NCBI GenBank assembly: GCA_018818065.1
Contig: JAHISV010000002.1
Location: 1 to 64,000, forward strand
Length of the DNA stretch: 64,000 bases
Source of the DNA: Bacteroidota bacterium
GTDB taxonomy: Bacteria > Bacteroidota > Ignavibacteria > Ignavibacteriales > Melioribacteraceae
Direction of reading: 5' to 3'
Shown here: positions 44,921 through 52,933 of the stretch, in pieces
Position numbering within the stretch: the stretch's first letter is position 1
Layout of the letters: every line of letters begins with the position of its first letter
Program-made: the position numbers and the translations under genes
Notes under the pieces: generated by a model
Database searches by the model: none
What the model was told of the DNA's origin: nothing
The model's input: the letters and a program-made list of their open reading frames with translations, nothing else

Positions 44921-45589
44921 ATGAATTATTTCTACTATCTTTTAGATGGTCCCTCTAATGATACCTTACAGATTATTCAAGCTGTTACAAATATTATAGT
45001 TGCTGTTGCTGCAATAGGTGCTCTTATTTTTACAGGGGTTCAGCTTAAGCTATCAAAATATTCTAAGAGGGGGATGATGGTCCCTTGCACAAAGCCCGGT
45101 AAAATAATCAGATCCAATCGAGACGTAAAACCATATGCTATTTCTGAAATAAGAATAAAACTTATTAACTCAGGCGAAAACGTAATCAGCAAACTTGGAG
45201 TAAAATTATATATAATTATTCGTACTCAACTTGGAAAAAATCAGCATAAGTTTGAAATATATTTTGGAGGCACATCTTATTGTGTTAATCCTCTTGCTAA
45301 AAATCAAAAGCTAGGGATCAGCAAGTCACCGATTGCTAAATTTATAAGTGATGCAATTATTGATGGCAATATTATTGGGGCTCACGTTCAATATACAGAC
45401 ATGCAGTTAAACAGAATATTTAAAGATACTTTTTTTTGGAGAGGCTCTGAGGAAATGGATGAATTATTTGAGATAGGTTCTGATAATATAAAGTATTTAA
45501 AATATTATCAGAGATTGATGTCAGAAATATTAGAATTGGATAAAAAGGCTCATGAATTTATTGTTACAATAGAGGAAACAGAAAATTAG
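44921..45589 (+). CDS. Unrecognised one-helix membrane protein, first of a related pair
   Basis: I do not recognise this protein (222 residues from ATG 44921, which has AAAGAG upstream; the frame extends to 44873). It has one strongly hydrophobic helix near residues 18-42 (IIVAVAAIGALIFTGVQL), then a mostly beta-looking soluble domain ending in a helical tail. Blocks in that domain (IRIKLINSGENVISKLGVKL and VQYTDMQLNRIFKDTFFW) recur in looser form in the next gene, suggesting a duplicated family. It shares no motif with enzymes or known toxins that I can see. Base composition is slightly more AT-rich than the neighbours. Confidence 0.65.
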   Translation: MNYFYYLLDGPSNDTLQIIQAVTNIIVAVAAIGALIFTGVQLKLSKYSKRGMMVPCTKPGKIIRSNRDVKPYAISEIRIKLINSGENVISKLGVKLYIIIRTQLGKNQHKFEIYFGGTSYCVNPLAKNQKLGISKSPIAKFISDAIIDGNIIGAHVQYTDMQLNRIFKDTFFWRGSEEMDELFEIGSDNIKYLKYYQRLMSEILELDKKAHEFIVTIEETEN

Positions 45590-45678
45590 TTAAACTTATC
45601 AAATAAATATACTCTTCTAGCAATAATGAATAATTGATTATAAACTGTATTTTTTCTTCTTAAAAAGGAGAGTGAAAC

Positions 45679-46320
45679 ATGCCTTTTGTATTATACTTCA
45701 TTTGGTCAAATTTAACGTTAGAAAATCTCTTGATGACCATTCCAATCTTATTAACAGTATTTGCATTAATCTATACTCACAAAACATATAGGATGAATAT
45801 TGAGAATAATAGGCTCGAAAGGCAGTCCAGAGCAAGTTTAATTATTCCTGATGAAAAATATGGAAAGATATTAGTAGGTAGATCTGGAGCTAGTGGAGGT
45901 GAAACTTGGGAAAAGCCAGGTGAAGTTATCATCAATCTTAGAAATCGAGGATTTAATCCATGCTCAGATGTTAAAATCAATGGTTTACAATATATTGTAT
46001 CAAACATTGTAGATAACAAATATGAAACATATCCTTTATTTAAAAATGATAATATGACTTTTAGGAATCCTCAGCCAAGGGATCATTTGATTGAGGTTAG
46101 ATTAAGACATTACCATAGGAGAAGCTCTACAAAAATAGAATTTTTTGCTGTATTTCTCAGCTATAATGATATGCTATTGAATAATAAACATTATTCAATG
46201 TATAGATATGAAAATCTAGAGAATGAATTATGTGAAGTGAGTTGTGATAACCTAACATTAGTGGAAAATTTTGATAAGGAATGTGAGAGAGCTTTCAAAG
46301 AATTTTGTAGGCATAATTGA
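45679..46320 (+). CDS. Unrecognised one-helix membrane protein, second of a related pair
   Basis: This 213-residue protein repeats the layout of the preceding gene: an N-terminal membrane helix (about 15-33, LLMTIPILLTVFALIYT), a short basic juxtamembrane segment (RMNIENNRLERQSRA) and a soluble domain with IIPDEKYGKILVG, VIINLRNRGFNPCSDVKI and FLSYNDMLLNNKHYSMYRYE. The YxDMxLN block aligns with the one in the upstream protein. It has AAAGGAG before the ATG. Function unknown; the pair may form a membrane complex. It is followed 17 bases after the stop by a perfect palindrome. Confidence 0.7.
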   Translation: MPFVLYFIWSNLTLENLLMTIPILLTVFALIYTHKTYRMNIENNRLERQSRASLIIPDEKYGKILVGRSGASGGETWEKPGEVIINLRNRGFNPCSDVKINGLQYIVSNIVDNKYETYPLFKNDNMTFRNPQPRDHLIEVRLRHYHRRSSTKIEFFAVFLSYNDMLLNNKHYSMYRYENLENELCEVSCDNLTLVENFDKECERAFKEFCRHN

Positions 46321-46334
46321 TTTGATCATACATG

Positions 46335-46365
46335 AAAAAATACTTGTCTATATAGACAAGTATTT
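46335..46365. terminator. Bidirectional terminator-like perfect 28-bp palindrome
   Basis: AAATACTTGTCTAT (46338-46351) is followed directly by its exact reverse complement (46352-46365). A run of A residues lies on the left flank, so a transcript on the minus strand would see the hairpin followed by U's; on the plus strand the tail TATTTCATT is weaker. It sits between convergent transcription units and may end both. An operator is the alternative. Confidence 0.6.
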
Positions 46366-46593
46366 CATTGGAGAATTGCTTAAAAATAGATTTTGATTTT
46401 TTTACTGGTATATGTAAACTAAAAAATATAGATAAGTTATTGTTATTGAAGAAGATAACTATTAAAAAGAAAAAACATTATGCGACAATAACATAAGGGT
46501 ATATTTAAGTTGTTTTGATAAAAGGAGTTACAGGGATGCAAACATCAGAGAATGACGCATAATGTATATTATGTAAACTAACGAATCCCCCAA

Positions 46594-46809
46594 TTAGGGC
46601 ACAAACCTATTTAACTTAAGGTAGAAATAAATAATTGCCAGTACGAACGCTATCAGAATAATTACTTTTTTATTCCCTTTTTTATTATACTTTCTACTGC
46701 CGCTAAACCTTATTTTTTTTCTTCTTTTAACATCTTCATCTTCTTCTGGTTTATAAAATCTGGGATCATAATCGAATCTTTTGTATTTGGGTTTCTTCAT
46801 TGTTAACAT
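46594..46809 (-). CDS. Small one-helix membrane protein with a YxPRFYxPE-type motif
   Basis: The 71-residue protein has a basic, charged N-terminal part (KRFDYDPRFYKPEEDEDVKRRKKIRF) and a C-terminal membrane helix (about 50-66, VIILIAFVLAIIYFYL). I recall similar small proteins, unnamed, next to unrelated housekeeping genes across Bacteroidota; the role is not known. ATG 46809 is supported by AAAAGG six bases upstream and overlaps the lipid kinase gene by 7 bases, so it belongs to the same operon. Confidence 0.65.
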   Translation of the reverse strand: MLTMKKPKYKRFDYDPRFYKPEEDEDVKRRKKIRFSGSRKYNKKGNKKVIILIAFVLAIIYFYLKLNRFVP

Positions 46810-47747
46810 TGTGCACCTTTTAAATTGCTTATTACTTTTATGTTGCCTTTTAACAACTCGACGTTAACATTTGTTGCCATTCGGGAAATTACTTCACCAT
46901 CTGCATGGATGTAAGTCGGAGAGCTCATTTTAAGACTAGCGGCACTAGTATTTTGAAAAAATGCTTCTTTTAGGGTGTCCAATTTGTTTATCAGAGCTTT
47001 TGGTAAGGAGCGTAAAAGCTTTAAAGTTTTAACATGTTCAATAATACATATCTCAAATTGGTCAGAAAATACCTCAGCATTAGGTGTTAGATAGAAACCA
47101 CCACCGGATGTTTTGCCCTTTCCAACAGTAACCAGTAACTTTTTGCCGGAAACAATAGTTTCATTATCTAATTCTATATGCATTTCAATAGGAACGTATT
47201 CTTTAATAGTCTTAAATATGGCCGTAATATATGATAAAACACCACTGAGTATTTTTATTTCCTGATTATGGTGCGCAACAATGGCATCAAATCCAACACC
47301 AAGAGCGTTTATAAATCGATGTTCAACAGAAACTAGTGGATCATCAGTATCTATTTTTACCTTACCTAGTCGTATTGAGTTTAATTCAGAAATATTACTA
47401 TTAAATATAAGATCAATATTTTCTTGAAAGGATTTGCTTAGTTTTAAGGAAGAGGAATAATCATTACCTGAACCTACCGGGAGCAAACCCAAATTTGTAA
47501 TTTTTGTAAGATCTAAGCCGTTAACTATTTCATTTAGAGTACCATCTCCCCCAACAGAAATAATAGTATCAAAATTACTTTGTCTGGCTTTAATAATCTC
47601 AGTTGCATGTTTTGGATATTCTGTATGAATTATTGTATGGGTTCCCGGAAAACGAGGGACAGTAATTTTTAAGGATTCAGAAGCTTTTTGACCATTACCC
47701 TTTCCTGCTTTGGGATTGATAAGAAATAAATAATTTTTGTTGAGCAT
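46803..47747 (-). CDS. Diacylglycerol kinase family lipid kinase (YegS/DgkB type)
   Basis: The family phosphorylates diacylglycerol or related lipids with ATP. The catalytic domain starts FLINPKAGKGNGQK and contains the signature VGGDGTLNEIVNGL and LPVGSGNDYSSSL. The second beta-sandwich domain has RFINALGVGFDAIVAHH and FYLTPNAEVFSDQFEICII and ends ADGEVI. The 314-residue length is normal. It likely recycles diacylglycerol into phosphatidate for phospholipid synthesis, acting at the inner face of the membrane. It is the third gene from the end of a minus-strand run with ftsY and pgsA, both membrane-related. Confidence 0.92.
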   Translation of the reverse strand: MLNKNYLFLINPKAGKGNGQKASESLKITVPRFPGTHTIIHTEYPKHATEIIKARQSNFDTIISVGGDGTLNEIVNGLDLTKITNLGLLPVGSGNDYSSSLKLSKSFQENIDLIFNSNISELNSIRLGKVKIDTDDPLVSVEHRFINALGVGFDAIVAHHNQEIKILSGVLSYITAIFKTIKEYVPIEMHIELDNETIVSGKKLLVTVGKGKTSGGGFYLTPNAEVFSDQFEICIIEHVKTLKLLRSLPKALINKLDTLKEAFFQNTSAASLKMSSPTYIHADGEVISRMATNVNVELLKGNIKVISNLKGAQC

Positions 47748-47782
47748 TAAATAGAACCAATAACTTATTACAAATAATGTTG

Positions 47783-48721
47783 TTAGCTAAACAAAGCTTT
47801 TACATAATTTTCCGGGACGAATGGTTGTAAGTCATCAATTCCCTCTCCAACTCCGATGAATTTAACAGGTATTTTCAATTCATCACAAATTTGAAATAGT
47901 ATACCGCCCTTGGCAGTACCATCCAATTTAGTAACTATAAGTCCAGAGATATGTGTAAATTTTGAAAACTCACGTGCCTGAATTAAAGCGTTCTGTCCTG
48001 AATTTCCATCAACAACAAGGTAAACTTCATTGGGAGCATACAAAAATACCTTAGAAAGTACATTGTTAATCTTTCTTAGCTCTTCCATAAGGTTTTTCTT
48101 GGTATGAAGTCTTCCGGCAGTGTCAATAATAACAATGTCTGCATTATCTTGTTTTGCTGCCTGCAGTGTATCAAAAGCCACAGATGATGGATCAGCTCCG
48201 GTCTTACTCTGGATAATCTTTACTTTAGAACGATTGGCCCATACCTCTAATTGCTCATTTGCAGCCGCTCTAAATGTATCAGCAGATCCTACAATTACAT
48301 CATAACCGGAATTTTTGAATTGACTTGAAAGCTTACCGATTGTTGTGGTTTTACCCGATCCATTAATACCTATAATGAGTAAAACAAATGGTTTACAGGA
48401 TTTAATTTTATTTATCTCTTCATCTAAATCAGTAGGTTTTCCAAGAATTTTTATCAATTCTTCTTCGAGAGTCTGCATAAATGTATCTCTATCACGAGAA
48501 TTCTTTTCTTTAAGACTTCTACGCGTATTTTCAATAATCCTCTCAGTAGTATCCATACCAATATCGCTTGAAATCAGAATTTCTTCAATTTCTTCAAGAA
48601 GTTCCTCATCAACCTGTGCTTTTCCGGTAAATGTCTCTGATATTCTATCGACCAGTTTATTTTTTGTTTTTGATAGTCCGGCTTTTAGCTTCTCAAGATT
48701 TATATTGTCAAATAGTGCCAT
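47783..48721 (-). CDS. ftsY: Signal recognition particle receptor FtsY
   Basis: FtsY docks SRP-ribosome complexes at the membrane. The NG domain is complete: the N domain (about 1-90, TERIIENTRRSL), then GINGSGKTTTIGKLS (P-loop), DTFRAAANEQLEVW, DTAGRLHTKKNLMEELRKI, TKLDGTAKGG and GVGEGIDDLQPFVPENYVKALF. There is almost no acidic A domain before the N domain (total 312 residues), as in many non-enteric bacteria, so membrane contact probably relies on the N-terminal amphipathic helix. It overlaps pgsA by 14 bases. Confidence 0.96.
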   Translation of the reverse strand: MALFDNINLEKLKAGLSKTKNKLVDRISETFTGKAQVDEELLEEIEEILISSDIGMDTTERIIENTRRSLKEKNSRDRDTFMQTLEEELIKILGKPTDLDEEINKIKSCKPFVLLIIGINGSGKTTTIGKLSSQFKNSGYDVIVGSADTFRAAANEQLEVWANRSKVKIIQSKTGADPSSVAFDTLQAAKQDNADIVIIDTAGRLHTKKNLMEELRKINNVLSKVFLYAPNEVYLVVDGNSGQNALIQAREFSKFTHISGLIVTKLDGTAKGGILFQICDELKIPVKFIGVGEGIDDLQPFVPENYVKALFS

Positions 48722-49283
48722 TTTTATAATATTTTATCGTTTCATAGCCACGTATTCCGTATCCAATTAAAGAAGCAAAACAGAGCATAATACAGAAGTA
48801 CATTAGTGAATAATATATCGATTCAAACTCCCGTACACCTAATATATCTGCAAGTACAAATACTCCAATAAAAAAAGCTGTAATCTTGCCTAACATGTTG
48901 GATGGTAATACTTTATTTATAATTTTGGAGACAATAATTCCACCAATAAATATTATCAGATCCCTAAAAATAACTATCCAGAAGAAATATCCCGGAATTT
49001 CACCGATCAGATAAAGCTTTACTACTATTATCCCCATGCAAAGTTTGTCAGCAAAGGGATCAATTATCTTTCCCACTTCGGTTACACTATTATATTTTCT
49101 GGCGAAATATCCGTCTAAAAGATCAGTGGCTACTACTACAAGACATATAAAGCCCAAAATAAGTCGATAATCATAAGATTCGTTAATGTGATCCAGTAAT
49201 ATGAAAATGGGAATAGCCAGAAGTACTCTGAGGAGACTAATGTAATTTGCAAGTGTATTTATTTCTTTAAAAGAAATTTTCAT
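48708..49283 (-). CDS. pgsA: CDP-diacylglycerol-glycerol-3-phosphate 3-phosphatidyltransferase
   Basis: PgsA makes phosphatidylglycerol phosphate, the first committed step to phosphatidylglycerol and cardiolipin. The CDP-alcohol phosphotransferase motif is present as DGYFARKYNSVTEVGKIIDPFADK (DGxxARxxxxxxxxGxxxDxxxD). Five or six membrane helices fit the fold. ATG 49283 begins MKISFKEINTLANYISLLRV, a normal family N-terminus; the frame extends 14 codons further. Related enzymes (PssA, cardiolipin synthase) cannot be completely excluded by eye, but the NxxSLxR N-terminal pattern favours PgsA. It follows purF. Confidence 0.87.
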   Translation of the reverse strand: MKISFKEINTLANYISLLRVLLAIPIFILLDHINESYDYRLILGFICLVVVATDLLDGYFARKYNSVTEVGKIIDPFADKLCMGIIVVKLYLIGEIPGYFFWIVIFRDLIIFIGGIIVSKIINKVLPSNMLGKITAFFIGVFVLADILGVREFESIYYSLMYFCIMLCFASLIGYGIRGYETIKYYKNGTI

Positions 49284-49296
49284 CTTAAATCCACTA

Positions 49297-50784
49297 TTAA
49301 TCAAATTCGTTTTTAACAAGACCATTTATTAAAGGTATTGGATATTCGCCGCCAAAACAGGCTGTACAAAATTGTTCGGGATCATGATCCACCATTGCAT
49401 CCAGTAATTCTTCTCTTGTGAGGAATTCGAGTGTGTCTACGCCAAGTTCTTCTCTTATCTTTTCAATGTCCTGATCGAATTTATTAGCGATTAATTCTTC
49501 GCTAGAAGGAAAATCCATCCCATAATAACATGGATTTATGATTGGCGGTGATGATACTCTAAAATTAATTGATTTTGGATTTGCTTCCCTGAGTAGCTTA
49601 ATCAACAATTTTGATGTTGTTCCTCTTACAATAGAATCGTCAATAACAACTATTGTTTTGCCCTCTAGTACTCCTTTAACTGTATTGAACTTAATCTTAA
49701 CACCTATTTCGCGGCTCTGCTGACCCGGAAGAATAAAAGTTCGCCCGATATAATGACTTCGTATTAGGCCAATTTCAAGTTTAGAAGCTATATGCATCTT
49801 TTCAAGTTGATTCTGGTATCCAATAGCGGCTGTGTTGGAACTATCCGGTACACTGAAAACAATTACTTTATCACCATCAGGATCGACGACAGGATGTTTT
49901 GCTGCAAGCACTTTACCTAGTTTCCTGCGCATTTTATCAACATAGGTCCCATATATCCTGCTATCCGGTCGTGAGAAGTAAATATATTCGAAAATACAAT
50001 GTTTACTTATTTCTTTTTCTGCTTTAATGCGGAAAGATTTAATTTGTCCGGTCTTGATAACCTCATCATCAATCACTACTATCTCGCCCGGTTCAACATC
50101 CCGAACATATTCTATTGAATTTATATCCAATGCACATGTCTCAGATGTGATAATAAAACTACCATTCTTCTTGCCAATACATAATGGTTTAAACCCTTTA
50201 GGATCACGTGCTGCTATTAATTTATCATCAGTTAAGAAAAGAAAACAATATGCTCCCTCCACCTTATTAAGAGCTTCTTTAACCTGGTCAATTTGGTTTT
50301 CTAACTTACTTCTGGCAATTAAGTGCAATATTATTTCAGAATCGGTTGATGTTTGGAAAATGGCACCTTCATCAATTAATTCGTTTCTCACTTTGCTTGT
50401 ATTGGTTAAATTACCATTATGAGCAATAGATAGGTGACCGAGTCGATAATTAACGATAAATGGTTGTACATTTTTTTTAGAGTCTGATGAACCGGTTGTT
50501 GAATATCTATTATGCCCAATTGCAGCCTTTCCGGAGAGTTTATTCTTAAATAATGTATCATCACCAAAAACTTCTGAAACCAATCCAAAGTCTTTGTGGA
50601 TGTTCAAAGAGGTTTTTCCTTCAATATGGTCCAGGGCTACAATACCGGCACCCTCCTGCCCTCTGTGTTGCAATGAGTGTAGACCATAGTAAGTCTTTAC
50701 AGCAGCGTCAGTATCACCATAAATACCAAATAGCCCACAAAAACTTTTAGGTTTATCATCAATAGATTTTATAATATTTTCCAT
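49297..50784 (-). CDS. purF: Amidophosphoribosyltransferase
   Basis: PurF makes phosphoribosylamine from PRPP and glutamine, the first step of purine synthesis. A 15-residue propeptide precedes the N-terminal nucleophile Cys16 (CGLFGIYGD), which is freed by cleavage. The PRPP motif VVIDDSIVRGTTSK is intact. Cysteines in the C-terminal part (NPCYYGMD, FCTACFGG) suggest the 4Fe-4S type as in Bacillus PurF rather than the E. coli type. The length (495) is normal. It is not clustered with other pur genes here. Confidence 0.96.
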   Translation of the reverse strand: MENIIKSIDDKPKSFCGLFGIYGDTDAAVKTYYGLHSLQHRGQEGAGIVALDHIEGKTSLNIHKDFGLVSEVFGDDTLFKNKLSGKAAIGHNRYSTTGSSDSKKNVQPFIVNYRLGHLSIAHNGNLTNTSKVRNELIDEGAIFQTSTDSEIILHLIARSKLENQIDQVKEALNKVEGAYCFLFLTDDKLIAARDPKGFKPLCIGKKNGSFIITSETCALDINSIEYVRDVEPGEIVVIDDEVIKTGQIKSFRIKAEKEISKHCIFEYIYFSRPDSRIYGTYVDKMRRKLGKVLAAKHPVVDPDGDKVIVFSVPDSSNTAAIGYQNQLEKMHIASKLEIGLIRSHYIGRTFILPGQQSREIGVKIKFNTVKGVLEGKTIVVIDDSIVRGTTSKLLIKLLREANPKSINFRVSSPPIINPCYYGMDFPSSEELIANKFDQDIEKIREELGVDTLEFLTREELLDAMVDHDPEQFCTACFGGEYPIPLINGLVKNEFD

Positions 50785-50876
50785 TAGATTCTTATTTAGT
50801 AAAATGAATTGCGAATTGAAAGTGAAGTGGAAAATTAAATAAAATTAAGAGAAAAATCCATGCGCGATTGTTGTTC

Positions 50877-50910
50877 AAAAAAGAAAAACCCGATCAAATA
50901 AAATCGGGTT
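50877..50910 (-). terminator. Rho-independent terminator after tRNA-Pro
   Basis: On the minus strand AACCCGAT, an 8-base loop and ATCGGGTT form an 8-bp perfect stem followed by a T-rich run (TTTCTTTTTT). It lies 20 bases beyond the tRNA 3' end and ends the MerR-tRNA transcript. Confidence 0.88.
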
Positions 50911-50930
50911 AGTTTGAAGAAGTATTTTTG

Positions 50931-51004
50931 TCGGGATGATAGGATTTGAACCTACGGCCTTCCGCCCCCCAGACGGACACTCTACCGGGCTGAGCTACAT
51001 CCCG
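50931..51004 (-). tRNA. tRNA-Pro, anticodon GGG
   Basis: The minus strand folds into a full cloverleaf of 74 bases including the discriminator A: acceptor CGGGATG/CATCCCG, D arm GCTC...GAGT, anticodon stem TCCGT/GCGGA with loop CTGGGGG (anticodon GGG, reading proline CCC/CCU), and T arm GTAGG-TTCAAAT-CCTAT. The CCA end is not encoded. Its 5' end is only two bases after the stop codon of the upstream MerR gene, so it must be cut from that transcript by RNase P. Confidence 0.96.
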
Positions 51005-51006
51005 TA

Positions 51007-51381
51007 CTACAATTGGGAACGTAAATCTAATAAAAATTTCTTAATATCTTCAAAGTCTTTTTTTAGGTCTGGTAAATTCTCTTCAGGTTTTTTAGCTTCA
51101 GAGAACTCAGACTGCTCAATTACCACGGTTTTATTACCCCCGTCGGCAAGAATTTTTTTTGCACCATCAATTGTATATTTTTCCTCACGCAACAGCTTCT
51201 TTATTTTCAATATCAATTGAATATCTTTATTTGTATAGATGCGATTTCCAGCCCTGTTTTTGCCGGGTTTTAAGAGGTCGAACTCTGTTTCCCAATATCT
51301 TAAGATATATTGCTCCAAATCGGTTAATTTACTAACCTCGCTAATGGAGTAATACAACTTTTTTAAGCTAAAATCTTTCAT
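51007..51381 (-). CDS. MerR-family transcriptional regulator
   Basis: The N-terminal winged helix is of the MerR type: YYSISEVSKLTDLEQYILRYWETEFDLLKPGKNRAGNRIYTNKDIQLI. A helical stretch of about 35 residues follows and likely forms the dimer coiled-coil (KIKKLLREEKYTIDGAKKIL), and there is no ligand-binding domain or metal-binding cysteines; total 124 residues. The effector is therefore unknown. I recall short MerR proteins of this type as conserved in Bacteroidota and Chlorobiota. The stop codon is two bases from the tRNA-Pro gene, so the two share a transcript. Confidence 0.9.
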   Translation of the reverse strand: MKDFSLKKLYYSISEVSKLTDLEQYILRYWETEFDLLKPGKNRAGNRIYTNKDIQLILKIKKLLREEKYTIDGAKKILADGGNKTVVIEQSEFSEAKKPEENLPDLKKDFEDIKKFLLDLRSQL

Positions 51382-51584
51382 TAGATGTTAACCCTAATTT
51401 TGGGCTAAAATAACTAATTAAATTAAAACAAGCAACATCTGGTGATGATTTTAACTTATCGTTGAGAAGGAAGCAGTAACTTGTTTAATACAAGCAGTTA
51501 CGCAAACAAGTCTAATGTAGATACAAAGGACAAAAAGATTACTAAATCACTTAGAAATCAATGAGAATTTACATAGGGAAGGAT

Positions 51585-52013
51585 TTACTTTGAAATAATT
51601 TTTTCTATTAGGTATATAGCAGCAAAATAACCATTCTCCTTAAAACCCGATATATAACCATCGCATTTTGCTGCAGTTATCATAGTATGCCTAAAATCCT
51701 CACGAGAGGCTAAATTTGATAGGTGTACTTCAATTTTAGGAAGAGTACATAGTTCCAGAGCATCTCTTATTGCAACTGAAGTGTGAGAATAACCGCCAGG
51801 ATTAATAACAATGGCGTTATATTTATCAGATGCTGTCTGGATGATTTCTACAATTTCTCCCTCAAGATTACTCTGAAAGAATTTTATTTCATGGTTCGCA
51901 AAAGAACTCAAAATAGTGGATTCAATATTATCAAGATTAAGTGATCCGTACTGAGCTGCATCACGTTTACCTAGCATATTAAGATTAGGACCATTAATAA
52001 TTAATATTTTCAT
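51585..52013 (-). CDS. aroQ: 3-dehydroquinate dehydratase, type II
   Basis: AroQ catalyses the third step of the shikimate pathway. The motifs ILIINGPNLNMLGKRDAAQYGS (active-site Asn, Arg and Tyr), AIVINPGGYSHTSVAIRDAL, EVHLSNLASREDFRHTMI (active-site His) and GYISGFKENGY are all present. The 142-residue length is typical for the dodecameric type II enzyme. Its start overlaps the unknown gene upstream by 4 bases. A 203-base gap without genes follows before the MerR gene. Confidence 0.96.
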   Translation of the reverse strand: MKILIINGPNLNMLGKRDAAQYGSLNLDNIESTILSSFANHEIKFFQSNLEGEIVEIIQTASDKYNAIVINPGGYSHTSVAIRDALELCTLPKIEVHLSNLASREDFRHTMITAAKCDGYISGFKENGYFAAIYLIEKIISK

Positions 52014-52381
52014 TCCGTATCCGTCTTCTGTTCATCATTAATTAAAGGATCTGCTTTTCCTTCTTCATTTTCGGCAGGGCTAACTTCATCACTATTTTTA
52101 TCTTCCTCCTCTTTTTTATTCTCGGTTTCCTCAATAATCTCGCGAAGTTTTGGAGTAAGAAATACTTTGTCAATTCCTAATTCATTTAATGCTGCCGCCA
52201 AAGTAGTAACTTTCCGTTGCAAATTTGCCAACTTATTAATAACAATCACTTTACTTTCTTTAAGAATGCAATAACCACCCTTAAAATCTCCTCTCTCAAA
52301 ACGAACAGTTGCACCCATTTGATTTGCAAGGGACTTTAGGTCTTGTAATAAGGATTCGAACTCTTTTTCTTTAATTTTCAT
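52010..52381 (-). CDS. Unrecognised small protein with acidic tail
   Basis: I do not recognise this 123-residue protein. The first 85 residues look like a compact alpha/beta domain (LLQDLKSLANQMGATVRFERGDFKGGYCILKE, VIVINKLANLQRKVTTLAAAL). The last 40 are almost entirely Glu, Asp, Lys and Asn and are probably disordered. It sits between aroQ (4-base overlap) and a membrane protein gene (11-base overlap), so it is expressed with them. It may be a conserved protein of the phylum, with no assigned role that I can name. Confidence 0.65.
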   Translation of the reverse strand: MKIKEKEFESLLQDLKSLANQMGATVRFERGDFKGGYCILKESKVIVINKLANLQRKVTTLAAALNELGIDKVFLTPKLREIIEETENKKEEEDKNSDEVSPAENEEGKADPLINDEQKTDTE

Positions 52382-52895
52382 TAGATTTGATCTTCAATGG
52401 TTGCAATAAAATTAAGAATATAACTACAATGTACAGAAAGATTTCTATGATTGGAAAACTGCCTAAAACTGCAAATCGTTTCTCAACTAGCTGCAGTGCT
52501 AATGAGTTATTAAAATTTGCTTCTAAAATAAGATTCACAATTTCCCAGTCAATATACGATAAATACATTTCGAAAGGCATGGTAAATGAAACCAAAACAA
52601 TAACAATGAAAAGCCATCCTTCTGATTTCAAATTCAATTTACTGCTAAAAAAGAACCCAAAGAAGAAGATGATGAAAAGTAAATAACTTATAATTCCGGT
52701 AGATAAAATCGGACCGAGCACTTTAAAAAGAATAACATTACTACCTTCAAAAATACTCTTTTGAATTTCTAAGGTGTCGGAAGTAAATAACTGGAATAGC
52801 CCTACAATTCTGGCAAAATATCCTCCAAACCATATCGTAAATGAGACGACAGATATAAGAAGGAGTATTTTTGAAATTTTGGGTATATTTTGCAT
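52371..52895 (-). CDS. Unrecognised membrane protein with about four helices
   Basis: The 174-residue protein has four hydrophobic segments (about 9-28, 47-76, 94-115 and 146-168) and no catalytic or binding motif that I can see. The segments are joined by short loops, and the N-terminus is short and cytoplasmic by charge. It is the first gene of the minus-strand run with the small acidic-tail protein and aroQ, and is divergent from ppx with a 38-base gap. No function is proposed. Confidence 0.65.
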   Translation of the reverse strand: MQNIPKISKILLLISVVSFTIWFGGYFARIVGLFQLFTSDTLEIQKSIFEGSNVILFKVLGPILSTGIISYLLFIIFFFGFFFSSKLNLKSEGWLFIVIVLVSFTMPFEMYLSYIDWEIVNLILEANFNNSLALQLVEKRFAVLGSFPIIEIFLYIVVIFLILLQPLKIKSNEN

Positions 52896-52933
52896 AAGTT
52901 TAATTTTAGTTTACGACAAAATATAAAAAAAAT

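Noticed and set aside
46536-46562. An eight-codon frame (ATG CAA ACA ... TAA) with AAAGGAG upstream
   Set aside because: It is too short to support as a gene and nothing in the same direction follows, so a leader peptide is unlikely. It may be a remnant of a lost gene.
44700-46593. CRISPR array or tandem repeat in the accessory patch
   Set aside because: Only one two-copy 8-mer and one palindrome are present; there is no regular spacer-repeat pattern.
51460-51520. Imperfect inverted repeat (CTTGT ... ACAAG with GTAAC/GTTAC outside) between aroQ and the MerR gene
   Set aside because: The stem has mismatches and no T-run on either strand, so I cannot call it a terminator or an operator.
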